Part shown: in pieces, positions 1 to 8,016 of the stretch
Layout of the letters: every line of letters begins with the position of its first letter
How positions within the stretch are numbered: position 1 is the stretch's first letter
Notes under the pieces: generated by a model
What the model was told of the DNA's origin: nothing
Seen by the model: the letters and a program-made list of their open reading frames with translations, nothing else
Database searches by the model: none
Translations under genes and position numbers: made by a program
Source: JBCDBH01 sp039184055
GTDB lineage: Bacteria > Acidobacteriota > Thermoanaerobaculia > Multivoradales > J023
Assembly (NCBI GenBank): GCA_039184055.1
Contig: JBCDBH010000110.1
Span: 1 to 15,874, forward strand
Length of the DNA: 15,874 bases
Reading direction: 5' to 3'

Positions 1-1681
1 CGCGACGCTCGCCTTTGCCGGTCGGGTCGAGGCTGCAGCTATTCGACAGGATGCGACCGGAGGGTTTGTCGTACACCGAAACGACGATGTCGTGCACCTC
101 GCGACGCATGTTGAGAATGGTCTTGTAGCTGCTGTAGCCCTGTTCGGTGGGCTCGGCGTCGAGGGTGAGGGTGAGCGGAATCACCGGGATTTCGGCGATG
201 TTGCCTTCGTCGTCGAGCACGGCGACGCGGAGCTCGACTTCGGAAGTCCAACCGTTACCGGTGGGCAGGAAGGTGAGGTCGTGCACCGGTAGGGCCACGG
301 TGATCGGCACGGCGACTTTGCCCCAGCCTTTGCGCTCGGCTTCGCCGAACGCGATCGGCAGCCCACCCGCGGAGGGGGCATTGCCGAAGAGCAGGGTCGA
401 TTCGACCATCATCGACACTTCGGTCTCGCGGGAGAGATCGGAGTAGCTACCCCGCGCCCGGACTTCGTAGTCGTCGTTCTTGGCCACCAGACGCACGTCA
501 CGACGTTCGTCGTCACCCACCCAGTCGGGGGTGAAGCCGAGCGAGTAGTAGGAACGGGTGTCCTGCACCACGGTCTCGAAGGCCTGACGGCTGCTGCTGT
601 TGATCATCGCTTTGCCACCGGTCTCCTCGGCGACCCGGTTGAGGGTGAGGTGGAGGTTGCGCTCGCGATCGAAGCCCAGCCGGCGATCGAGCGACGCGGT
701 GGCGATGTCGTTGGTGCGCACGTCGACATCGGTGCCGGCGTCGAGACCGGGCATGTCGACCGTGTAGAGGGTGAAGCTGAGCCGGTTGGCGGTGTCGATC
801 AGCGGGCTGTAGAGCTCATCACCCGTGGCGATGCGGCTGGCGAAGACGGTGCGATCGGGGTCCTGGGTCACCAACTCGGCGGGGTTGTAGGGCCAGCCGC
901 CGGCGAGCAGCATCATCACTTTGCGTCCCGACGGGCCACCAAAGCCACGCAGGGTGGCGGTGGCGGCCATGACGACACGCTCGACCTGATTCTGGATCAG
1001 CGCCGCTTCGTTTTCTTCTTCGAGATCGAATTCGCGCGACAGGGCGTCGGCACGCTCGCCGTCGAAGGCTTCGAGACCGTCACGGAGACGACGGGTTTCG
1101 TCGTAGACCCGACGCTCGGCGCGCCGCTGGAGGCCATAGGACGGACGATCCTTGGCCTGCATGAGGATTCGCTCGAGCTCGTCGGGCGATTGGCTCCACG
1201 AGCTCAGCATGTCGAGATCACGACCATCGAACGCGACGATCGCCATGCGGTCTTCGGGAGTGAGGAGCGGCAATTGTTCGATCATCCGCTCGATCAACCG
1301 GTTGCGGTCTTTGGCAATGCCGAAAAACTCGTCGATGAACACCAGGTAGCTAGTGCCGACCGGGGTGCCGGGCGCCATTGCTGGCACGGTGAGATCGCTC
1401 GACGCCGCCTCGGCGGGCACGGCGGTGCCACCGAGCACTTCGGTGAAGTATTCGACCGGCGCTTCCCGTCCATCGATGGTGAGAATGAAATCATCGGGGC
1501 TCAGGCCGGTCACGCGATTGCCGTCGCGATCGGTGACCACGACTTCGAGATTGATCACACGAACGTCGATCACCTCGCCAAAGACACCCGGTTGCTCGTC
1601 TTGCGCCACGGCTGGGGTGACGAGAGCGAGAACGAGGGCGACAAGGCCGACGATGCGGACGAGGGTGCGGAATGTATTCAT
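1..1681 (-). CDS. Secreted VWFA-related Acidobacterial-type protein (3' end cut by window edge)
   Basis: The reading frame starts at ATG 1681 and stays open to the left edge, giving 560 codons without a stop. A Shine-Dalgarno GGAGG lies 7 bases before the ATG. Residues 1-27 form a signal peptide (basic start, LVGLVALVLALV-like core, AVA|Q cleavage), so the product is exported. Residues about 35-80 show the N-terminal beta module of this family (NLEVVVTDRDGNRVTGLSPDDF), and about 110-400 a von Willebrand A-like fold (SYLVFIDEFF, then VMMLLAGGWPY, then YYSLGFTPDW at the end of the domain). A further beta-rich domain follows. The usual VWA metal motif DxSxS is not present: the strand end reads D117-E-F-F-G. 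The function of this family is unknown; extracytoplasmic binding or adhesion is a guess. The gene lies downstream of, and is probably co-transcribed with, a paralogue at 1834-3072. Family assignment is confident, role is not. Confidence 0.85.
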   Translation of the reverse strand, partial: MNTFRTLVRIVGLVALVLALVTPAVAQDEQPGVFGEVIDVRVINLEVVVTDRDGNRVTGLSPDDFILTIDGREAPVEYFTEVLGGTAVPAEAASSDLTVPAMAPGTPVGTSYLVFIDEFFGIAKDRNRLIERMIEQLPLLTPEDRMAIVAFDGRDLDMLSSWSQSPDELERILMQAKDRPSYGLQRRAERRVYDETRRLRDGLEAFDGERADALSREFDLEEENEAALIQNQVERVVMAATATLRGFGGPSGRKVMMLLAGGWPYNPAELVTQDPDRTVFASRIATGDELYSPLIDTANRLSFTLYTVDMPGLDAGTDVDVRTNDIATASLDRRLGFDRERNLHLTLNRVAEETGGKAMINSSSRQAFETVVQDTRSYYSLGFTPDWVGDDERRDVRLVAKNDDYEVRARGSYSDLSRETEVSMMVESTLLFGNAPSAGGLPIAFGEAERKGWGKVAVPITVALPVHDLTFLPTGNGWTSEVELRVAVLDDEGNIAEIPVIPLTLTLDAEPTEQGYSSYKTILNMRREVHDIVVSVYDKPSGRILSNSCSLDPTGKGERR

Positions 1682-1728
1682 AACGGGGCCTCCCATCGGG
1701 GCTTGTTCGGGGGGTTCCTCATCGACCA

Positions 1729-1756
1729 GATCGCTTCAGGTGTTCCGGAAGCGATC
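1729..1756. repeat. 9-bp perfect inverted repeat between the two VWFA genes
   Basis: GATCGCTTC at 1729-1737 and GAAGCGATC at 1748-1756 are perfect complements around a 10-base loop. The hairpin is about 80 bases past the stop of the upstream VWFA gene and about 50 bases before the ATG of the downstream one. No T-run follows on either strand, so it is not a standard intrinsic terminator. It could be an RNA-processing or stabilising hairpin, or an operator. Confidence 0.5.
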
Positions 1757-1833
1757 ACTGTATGGCTTCGTGGCTTGACCGTGGTCGGATCCCACGATCC
1801 TCGGAATTCGTGGAAAGACTCCTGGAAAACGGG

Positions 1834-3072
1834 TCAATCGGGGCTGGTCGTGCGCCGTTCTTCGTTGATCGGTCCGAGCGCGCGCTGCTCGACGCCGAAT
1901 CGCTGCGCATCGGCGAGCAGCTCACGGCGCCACTGCTTGGCATCGGGATCGGCGATACGCGTCGGGGCGCGGAGCTCGGCACGCGCCGATCCGTCGGCCA
2001 ATCGGATGTCGAGCGGTAGAGGGTCACCGTCCACGTTGGTCGGCCACTCGAGCGCGACGAAGTAGGCGTCGCGATGATCGGCGAGCACGGTCGGCAACAT
2101 GTCGGCGCCCCGGCCATTCTCCAGCTGCCGCCCACCGCTGGTGGCGGCGAGCCATTCGAGCATGTCGTAGGCGGCGGCGTCGCGGCTCGCCACAGTCCGA
2201 CCGGGAATGTCCCAACCCTCGACCACCATGGGATAGATGCCGTAGCCGAACCGAACGGCGGTGTCGACGATCGGTCGGAAAAGCTCGCGCGCTGCGGCGC
2301 GCCCGGCGGCGGGGCCATCGCTACCGTCGACCACCCAGGCTTCCGGCGAGATCGGCCAGGCGCCGAGCAGCGGCACCAGCACCTTGCGACGATGAGTGTC
2401 CGTGGCGGGCCGGTCGACCGCCACCAGGGCGGCGCGCATGCCCCCGACCAGGTCGGCGATCTGCGTCGAGACCTCGTTGGCGCGATGCAAGCCGACGCTG
2501 CCGAGCTCGCGAGGCGCCAAGGAGTAGCCGCTAAAGCCGATCGACGAAAAGTCGGCCGGCGTGCGGGTGACGGTTTGGTTCTCGCGTTGCCGTTGCTCGC
2601 CGAGCCGTTCGAGACCATGGCTGGCGCGATCCTGCGCGGTGTCGATGGCGGAACGCAGCAAGGTGAGGGCGCGGGTCCAACCGGTGAGCACGTCGACCTC
2701 GTCACGGTCGCCCACCACGATCGCGACGCGATCATCGGGACCGAGCTGGTCCAACTCACGACTCAAGCGACGCAACACCTTGTTGCGACGCGGCGCGATG
2801 AGAAAGACCTCGTCGATATAGATCAAGACGTCGGTGGCGACCGTGGTGGCGTCGGAGAGACGACGACCGTCACGGATTTCGTCGACGCGAACCGGGATCT
2901 CGCGATCGGCGAGCGTGACGACGAAGTTCTCGGCGGTCAGCCCTTGGATCGGCTCGCCACGCTCACGCACCACCACTTCGACTTCGGGTGGCGTCGCCGC
3001 CGCCACGCCGGTGAGCGCGAGCATGAGAACGATAACTAGGCAACGTAGTGAAGTCATGTGTGGTGACGTCAT
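1834..3072 (-). CDS. Secreted VWFA-related protein, paralogue of the neighbouring gene
   Basis: A 412-residue exported protein. The first ATG is at 3072 and a second in-frame ATG is at 3057. Neither has a clear Shine-Dalgarno, and the signal peptide (CLVIVLMLALTGVAAA, cleavage near ATPPE) works from either. Residues about 28-65 match the family's N-terminal module (VEVVVRERGEPIQGLTAENF), followed by a VWA-like region with IYIDEVF at 85-90, LVPLLGAWP in the middle and a DAYFVALEWP strand near the end. As in its neighbour, the DxSxS metal motif is replaced by D-E-hydrophobic residues. It is shorter than the neighbour and ends soon after the VWA-like region. Tandem arrangement, same strand and 152-base spacing suggest duplication and possibly one transcript. 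Function is unknown; the family is typical of Acidobacteriota. Confidence 0.85.
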   Translation of the reverse strand: MTSPHMTSLRCLVIVLMLALTGVAAATPPEVEVVVRERGEPIQGLTAENFVVTLADREIPVRVDEIRDGRRLSDATTVATDVLIYIDEVFLIAPRRNKVLRRLSRELDQLGPDDRVAIVVGDRDEVDVLTGWTRALTLLRSAIDTAQDRASHGLERLGEQRQRENQTVTRTPADFSSIGFSGYSLAPRELGSVGLHRANEVSTQIADLVGGMRAALVAVDRPATDTHRRKVLVPLLGAWPISPEAWVVDGSDGPAAGRAAARELFRPIVDTAVRFGYGIYPMVVEGWDIPGRTVASRDAAAYDMLEWLAATSGGRQLENGRGADMLPTVLADHRDAYFVALEWPTNVDGDPLPLDIRLADGSARAELRAPTRIADPDAKQWRRELLADAQRFGVEQRALGPINEERRTTSPD

Positions 3073-3143
3073 GAATGCGAATCAATCGGGTGCGACTGTG
3101 TGAAGAGCTTGCGTGGAATGACCGCGCACCCGCATATCGACAA

Positions 3144-3173
3144 AGCAAGGGGCGTACCAACTTCTTCCTTGCT
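3144..3173. repeat. 7-bp inverted repeat in the leader of the VWFA gene pair
   Basis: AGCAAGG at 3144-3150 pairs with CCTTGCT at 3167-3173 across a 16-base loop, about 70 bases upstream of the minus-strand VWFA start. It may be an operator half-site pair or a leader hairpin, and chance is possible. No convincing sigma-70 promoter was found for the minus-strand gene in 3073-3240. Confidence 0.25.
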
Positions 3174-3224
3174 GGTTGCGGAGACTTTCGTCATCCACCG
3201 TCCTCTGGATGGGACGCACGCTGC

Positions 3225-3255
3225 CTAGCTCCGGTTACATCTAGCTCCGGTACAT
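3225..3255. repeat. Tandem 16/15-bp direct repeat upstream of leuS
   Basis: CTAGCTCCGGTTACAT at 3225-3240 is followed immediately by CTAGCTCCGGTACAT at 3241-3255, identical except for one missing T. The pair lies in the divergent region between leuS and the VWFA genes, just upstream of the weak candidate leuS promoter. It may be a recent slippage duplication or paired regulator sites. Confidence 0.6.
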
Positions 3256-3267
3256 AGAGCCTGCCGC

Positions 3268-3297
3268 TTGTTCCTCATCACGACGCCTTGCTATCCT
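3268..3297 (+). promoter_or_regulatory. Weak candidate sigma-70 promoter for leuS
   Basis: TTGTTC at 3268-3273 and TATCCT at 3292-3297 are separated by 18 bases and would start transcription about 30 bases before the leuS ATG. The match to consensus is poor (3 of 6 and 4 of 6), so this is only the best candidate in the gap. Confidence 0.25.
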
Positions 3298-3331
3298 GCG
3301 ACGCCATTCATACGCCGAGGAAAAACCGACT

Positions 3332-5869
3332 ATGCGATACAACCCCCACGAGATCGAGCCCCGCTGGCAGCGGATCTGGGATGAACGTGACGCGTTTGCG
3401 ACGCCTCGGGATCTCGAGACGCTGCAGGCCAAGCCGAAGTATTACGTGCTCGATATGTTCCCCTATCCGAGCGGCTCGGGGCTTCACGTCGGTCATGCCG
3501 AAGGCTATACCGCCACCGATGTCGTGGCGCGTTTCAAACGGATGACCGGGCATCACGTGCTCCATCCGATGGGTTGGGACGCCTTTGGTCTGCCGGCGGA
3601 ACGCGCGGCGATGCGCGAGAACATCCACCCGGCGATCATCACCAAGAAAAACGTCGACACCTTTCGTCGCCAGATCAAACGGCTCGGCTTCAGCTACGAC
3701 TGGTCGCGTGAGGTGTCGACCTCCGAAGCGTCTTATTACCGCTGGACGCAGTGGATCTTTCTCAAGCTCCACGAGCAAGGCCTGGCGTATTTGGCCGAGG
3801 TGCCGGTGAATTGGTGTCCGGCTTTGGGCACGGTGTTGGCCAACGAAGAGGTCCACGAGGGCGTCTACAAGGAGACCGGCGATCCGGTCGAACGACGCAA
3901 TATGCGTCAGTGGATGCTCAAGATCACCGCCTACGCCGAGCGTCTGCTCGACGATCTCGAGGCGCTCGATTGGCCCGAGAGCGTCAAGGAGATGCAGCGG
4001 CATTGGATCGGCAAGTCGGTGGGTGCCGACGTGACGTTCCGGATCGCCGAGCGTGAGGAATCGTTCACCGTCTTCACCACCCGTCCCGACACGCTCTTCG
4101 GCGCCACCTATTGTGTACTGGCCCCGGAGCATCCGCTGGTCGACGTCATCACCACCGACGCGCAAAAGGCAGCGGTCGCGGCATACGTCAGCGGCGCGAC
4201 GCAGAAGTCGGACATGGCGCGTACCGAGCTGGCCAAGGAAAAGACCGGTGTCGATACCGGCGCGATGGCGATCAATCCGGTCACCGGCGAGCCGGTTCCG
4301 GTGTGGGTCGCCGACTATGTGCTGATGAGCTACGGCACCGGCGCGATCATGGCGGTGCCGGGTCAGGATCAACGCGATTGGGATTTCGCCGAGGTTTACG
4401 ATCTACCGATCATCCGCACCGTGCAGCCGCCGGCCGATTTCGACGGCAAGGCGTACACCGGTGAGGGCGAGGCGATCAACTCGGGTTTTCTCGACGGTCT
4501 GCCGGTCGACGAGGCGAAAGACAAGGTCATCGCCTGGCTGGAGGAACGCGAGCTCGGGCGGCGCGAAGTGCAATACCGGCTGCGTGACTGGCTCTTCTCC
4601 CGTCAGCGTTATTGGGGCGAGCCCTTCCCCATCGTCCACCTCGACGATGGCTCGGTGGTGCCCTTGCCCGTCGACCACTTGCCGGTCGAGCTGCCGCCGA
4701 TCGATGCCTACCGCCCCACCGAGGACGGTCGACCGCCGCTGGCGCGCGCGGGTGACGAATGGTTGATGGTCGAGCTGCCCGACGGTCGCAAAGGAGTCCG
4801 TGAGACCAACACGATGCCGCAATGGGCCGGTTCGTGCTGGTACTACCTGCGTTATTGCGATCCCGACAATCTGGAGCTGCCGGTTGCCCTCGAGCTGGAG
4901 AAATACTGGCTACCGGTCGATCTCTATGTCGGTGGTGTCGAGCACGCCGTGCTCCATCTGCTCTACGCGCGCTTCTGGCACAAGGTGCTCCATGACTGTG
5001 GCGTGGTGAGCACGATCGAGCCGTTCCAGCGGCTGTTCAATCAGGGCATGATCCTGGCCACCAGCTATCGCGACGCCCGCAACAAATATTGGCATCGTGA
5101 CGACCTCGAAGAGCGTGACGGCGAGTTCTTCGCCCCGGGTGACGACAAGCCGCTGATCGTCCGGGTCGAGCGTATGGGCAAGTCGAAGCTCAACGGCGTC
5201 GACCCGATGGATGTCGTCAACGATCTCGGTGCCGACTCGCTCCGTCTCTACGAGCTCTTCTTGGGCCCGCTCGATCAGGACGCGCCGTGGCAGTCGGAAG
5301 GCGTCGAAGGCATGCATCGCTTTCTCAGCCGCGCCTGGCGACTGGTGGTCGATGCCGACACCGGTGAGCTGCCGGCCAAGGTGAGCGACGAGCCGGGTGC
5401 GAGCCAAGAAGCTCTGTGGCGCAGCCTGCACAAAACCATCAAAAAGGTCGGCGCCGATACCGACGGGCTGCGCTTCAACACCGCGATCAGCCAAATGATG
5501 GTCTTTGTCAACGACGCCACCGCCGCCGACAACGTGCCGCGTGAGACGCTGCGGATCTTCGTGCGTGTCCTCGCGCCGTATGCTCCGCATATCGCCGAGG
5601 AGCTGTGGGCCAAGCTGGGTGGTGAAGACCTGGTCTCGACCACCGACTGGCCGGAGTACGAAGAGGCGTTGACGGTCGAAAACCTGATCACGGTCGTGGT
5701 GCAGGTGAACGGCAAGCTACGCGACCGCCTCGAGGTGGAGCGTGGCACCGATCGTCAGGTGCTCCACGACATGGCGCTGGCCTCGGAGAGCGCGCAGCGC
5801 TTTATCGATGGCAAGACCCCGAGGAAGGTCATCGTCGTTCCCGACCGGCTGGTGAATATCGTTGTCTAG
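3332..5869 (+). CDS. leuS: Leucyl-tRNA synthetase
   Basis: This cytoplasmic class I synthetase charges tRNA-Leu with leucine. Its 845 residues are close to the usual bacterial length of about 860. The Rossmann fold carries the HIGH motif as HVGH at residues 52-55, after the family signature DMFPYPSGSGLHVGH. The inserted editing domain CP1 contains the threonine-rich TTRPDT at 249-254 and MAVPGQDQRD. The tRNA-binding and catalytic continuation includes WAGSCWYYLRYCDP, FNQGMILATSYRD and, at 614-619, RMGKSK in place of KMSKS. The C-terminal extension VVQVNGKLRDRLEV is typical. GAGG lies about 11 bases before the ATG, which is the only sensible start because MRYNPHEIEPRWQRIW is the normal N-terminus. 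Two departures from the textbook enzyme are the Gly in KMSKS and Gln in place of His in the editing-pocket PGHDQRD. Both may be lineage variants. The gene appears monocistronic and converges on the cyclase gene. Confidence 0.97.
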   Translation: MRYNPHEIEPRWQRIWDERDAFATPRDLETLQAKPKYYVLDMFPYPSGSGLHVGHAEGYTATDVVARFKRMTGHHVLHPMGWDAFGLPAERAAMRENIHPAIITKKNVDTFRRQIKRLGFSYDWSREVSTSEASYYRWTQWIFLKLHEQGLAYLAEVPVNWCPALGTVLANEEVHEGVYKETGDPVERRNMRQWMLKITAYAERLLDDLEALDWPESVKEMQRHWIGKSVGADVTFRIAEREESFTVFTTRPDTLFGATYCVLAPEHPLVDVITTDAQKAAVAAYVSGATQKSDMARTELAKEKTGVDTGAMAINPVTGEPVPVWVADYVLMSYGTGAIMAVPGQDQRDWDFAEVYDLPIIRTVQPPADFDGKAYTGEGEAINSGFLDGLPVDEAKDKVIAWLEERELGRREVQYRLRDWLFSRQRYWGEPFPIVHLDDGSVVPLPVDHLPVELPPIDAYRPTEDGRPPLARAGDEWLMVELPDGRKGVRETNTMPQWAGSCWYYLRYCDPDNLELPVALELEKYWLPVDLYVGGVEHAVLHLLYARFWHKVLHDCGVVSTIEPFQRLFNQGMILATSYRDARNKYWHRDDLEERDGEFFAPGDDKPLIVRVERMGKSKLNGVDPMDVVNDLGADSLRLYELFLGPLDQDAPWQSEGVEGMHRFLSRAWRLVVDADTGELPAKVSDEPGASQEALWRSLHKTIKKVGADTDGLRFNTAISQMMVFVNDATAADNVPRETLRIFVRVLAPYAPHIAEELWAKLGGEDLVSTTDWPEYEEALTVENLITVVVQVNGKLRDRLEVERGTDRQVLHDMALASESAQRFIDGKTPRKVIVVPDRLVNIVV

Positions 5870-5875
5870 GCTGAG

Positions 5876-7990
5876 TTACGTGGTCGTGGGATAGATCCGC
5901 ATGCTCGGGGCGGTATCGATTTCGGCGAGCGCCGCCTCGAGCGCCCGACGTGCGGCGTCACGGGCCTCGGATGGTGGCTGGTTCTCCAAAAGCTCGAGCC
6001 CACGAATGAAGTGCCCGCGTGCCTCCAGGCTGCCGTGCATAGCGGCGCGTTGACCGGCACGGGTCCAATAGTGCACCGCGTCCGGGAAACGCTCGGCTTC
6101 GGTGAAATGGTGTGCCACGAGCTCGGGTCGCGCGGTCGCCAGATCGGCGAAACTGTGCACCACCACTTCGGCGATCCGCTCGTGGTAGCGCCGTCGCTGT
6201 CGCTTGAGCAAGGAGCGGTAGGCGACCTCTTGGAGCAGGCCCTGGCGAAACACCAGCGCGCCGTCGGCTTCGACCCACAGACCGGCGTCGATCAGCCGTT
6301 CGACCGCCTGATCGATCGCGTCTTTGCCGATATGGGTCACCGAGGCGAGCAGCTCGCGATCGAAACGACGTCCGAGCGTCGCCGCCCATTGCACCAAGGC
6401 CTTGTCGCCACCAAAGCCGTCGAGACGAGACAACAAGAGCTCGTGGAGCCGTACCGGGATGTTGCCGGTGCCGGCGCTCGCCCCTTCGATCTCGAGCACC
6501 GCGCGGGTGAGCTCTTCGATATATAGCGGCACGCCATCACTCCGCGCCACCAGTTCACGTACCCACGCCGGCGGCAGACGATCGCCATCGGGAATCGACA
6601 GGATCATCGCGGCGGCGGCCTCGTCGTCGAGGCGGCCGAGACGCAGACGGCGCGCCGGCAGCTCGGAAAAGGCCTCGAAGGCGCCACCGGGGCGGCCGGT
6701 GAGGATCACCAGAATCGGTGTCTCGGCGATCTTGCGTCCGAGCTCGTAGAGCAGCTCGACGGTCGAGGCGTCGATCTCGTGCACGTCTTCGATCACCAAG
6801 ACCAGCGGCCGGCGCGTGGCGCGGGCCAACAGCCAGCGGATCAACGCCAGATTGGTGGCGGCGCGACGCTCGTCGGGCTCTTTGGGCGGCGGTGGCCGGT
6901 GCGTCGGCGGGTCGAGCGCCAACAACGTCGCCAAGACGGGCACGGTCTCGTCGAGCGGTAGCGCCTGACGCGCCATTTCCAGCTCGAGTCGATCGATGTC
7001 GAGCGAAGACTTCCCCTGCCCGACCACGTGACGAAGGATTTCGACCAGGGGCGCGAAGGCGCTTTCACGATCGTAGGCCGAGCATTGAGCCCGTAGGACC
7101 CGATGCGAGGTCTTGCTGATGGCGTGGAAGAAAAGCTGCAAAAGCCGCGTCTTGCCGATGCCGGGCTCGCCCTCGATGAGCAGGACCCGCCCTTCACCGT
7201 TACGGACGTCACGCCAGATACCGAGCAGCTCGTCGAGCTCTTCTTCACGACCGACCGGTGGCGTCGGTCGGCGGGTGACGCGGGCGGGCGGGGTGTCGGT
7301 GCCGCCGGCCGGAAGCACCTGGTAAATGTGGACCGGCTCGTTGACACCGCGTAGCGTTCGCTCCCCCATCGAACGGCAAAAGACCTCGTCACCGAGCAAG
7401 AACCGGGTCGGTTGACTGATCAGCACGGTGTTGAGCTCGGCGAACGCCTGCAGTCGCGCCGCGACATTCGGAGTTTGCCCGAGCGCCAATTGCTCACGAC
7501 GCTGACCGGCGCCCACCTCACCCACCACGGCCAGCCCCGTGTCGATGCCGATCCGCACCGCGAGGGGCTCGCCGCTCGGGGTGGTCAGCTTGGGAATCGC
7601 GTCGATGATCTCGAGGGCGGCGAGCACCGCTCGTTGCGCATCGTCACCATGGGCTTTGGGATAGCCGAAATAGACCAGAATGCCGTCGCCGAGGTATTGG
7701 GCGATGGTGCCGTCGAACCGTTCGATGATGCGCGCGCAGGTGCTCTGGTACGCGCGCACCACCTCGCGTAGCTCTTCGGGATCGAGCCGTGCCGAGAGCT
7801 CGGTCGAACCGGCGAGATCGCAGAACATGGTGGACAACCACCGACGCTCGGCCGACGCTCCTTCGACCCGCGCGGGCTCGTCGGCGGCGGGGGCGGGAGC
7901 GGGAGGCGTCTCGGCGACCAGTGGCGTGCCGCATTGCCCACAGAAACGAAATCCGCGTGGATTCTCGAAGCCGCATTTCTGACAACGCAT
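5876..7990 (-). CDS. Zinc-ribbon / class III nucleotide cyclase / AAA ATPase multidomain protein
   Basis: This 704-residue signalling protein is probably cytoplasmic, with no signal peptide or membrane segment. A zinc ribbon at 1-21 has C3, C6, C17 and C20. A class III cyclase domain at about 50-225 has metal aspartates D58 (FCDLAGST) and D102 (YLGDGILVYFGYP) and transition-state residues N175 and R179 (PNVAARLQ). An AAA/STAND-like ATPase follows: Walker A GEPGIGKT at 274-281 and Walker B LVLVIEDVH at 396-404. A helical C-terminal region resembles the start of a TPR domain. Relatives are often near 1000 residues with many TPRs, so this C-terminus is short. By hand alignment, the Lys and Asp that fix adenine in classical adenylate cyclases are Q98 and L168, as is common in this subfamily, so the product (cAMP, cGMP or other) is open. 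It is the last gene of the run, 26 bases after the CNB-PilT gene. Its two upstream neighbours carry cyclic-nucleotide-binding domains and are the obvious receptors. No clear Shine-Dalgarno precedes the ATG. Confidence 0.88.
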   Translation of the reverse strand: MRCQKCGFENPRGFRFCGQCGTPLVAETPPAPAPAADEPARVEGASAERRWLSTMFCDLAGSTELSARLDPEELREVVRAYQSTCARIIERFDGTIAQYLGDGILVYFGYPKAHGDDAQRAVLAALEIIDAIPKLTTPSGEPLAVRIGIDTGLAVVGEVGAGQRREQLALGQTPNVAARLQAFAELNTVLISQPTRFLLGDEVFCRSMGERTLRGVNEPVHIYQVLPAGGTDTPPARVTRRPTPPVGREEELDELLGIWRDVRNGEGRVLLIEGEPGIGKTRLLQLFFHAISKTSHRVLRAQCSAYDRESAFAPLVEILRHVVGQGKSSLDIDRLELEMARQALPLDETVPVLATLLALDPPTHRPPPPKEPDERRAATNLALIRWLLARATRRPLVLVIEDVHEIDASTVELLYELGRKIAETPILVILTGRPGGAFEAFSELPARRLRLGRLDDEAAAAMILSIPDGDRLPPAWVRELVARSDGVPLYIEELTRAVLEIEGASAGTGNIPVRLHELLLSRLDGFGGDKALVQWAATLGRRFDRELLASVTHIGKDAIDQAVERLIDAGLWVEADGALVFRQGLLQEVAYRSLLKRQRRRYHERIAEVVVHSFADLATARPELVAHHFTEAERFPDAVHYWTRAGQRAAMHGSLEARGHFIRGLELLENQPPSEARDAARRALEAALAEIDTAPSMRIYPTTT

Positions 7991-8016
7991 CGTTTTGGTC
8001 GACTCGACGCTGACGC

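Noticed and set aside
650..3039. Two long plus-strand open frames (650-2065 and 2074-3039) across the VWFA genes
   Set aside because: They are antisense to proteins with signal peptides and family motifs. Their translations show no domain and low-complexity His/Gly/Asp composition typical of the reverse strand of GC-rich genes.
3308..4372. 354-codon minus-strand open frame inside leuS
   Set aside because: It lies antisense to the most conserved part of leucyl-tRNA synthetase and has no recognisable motif.
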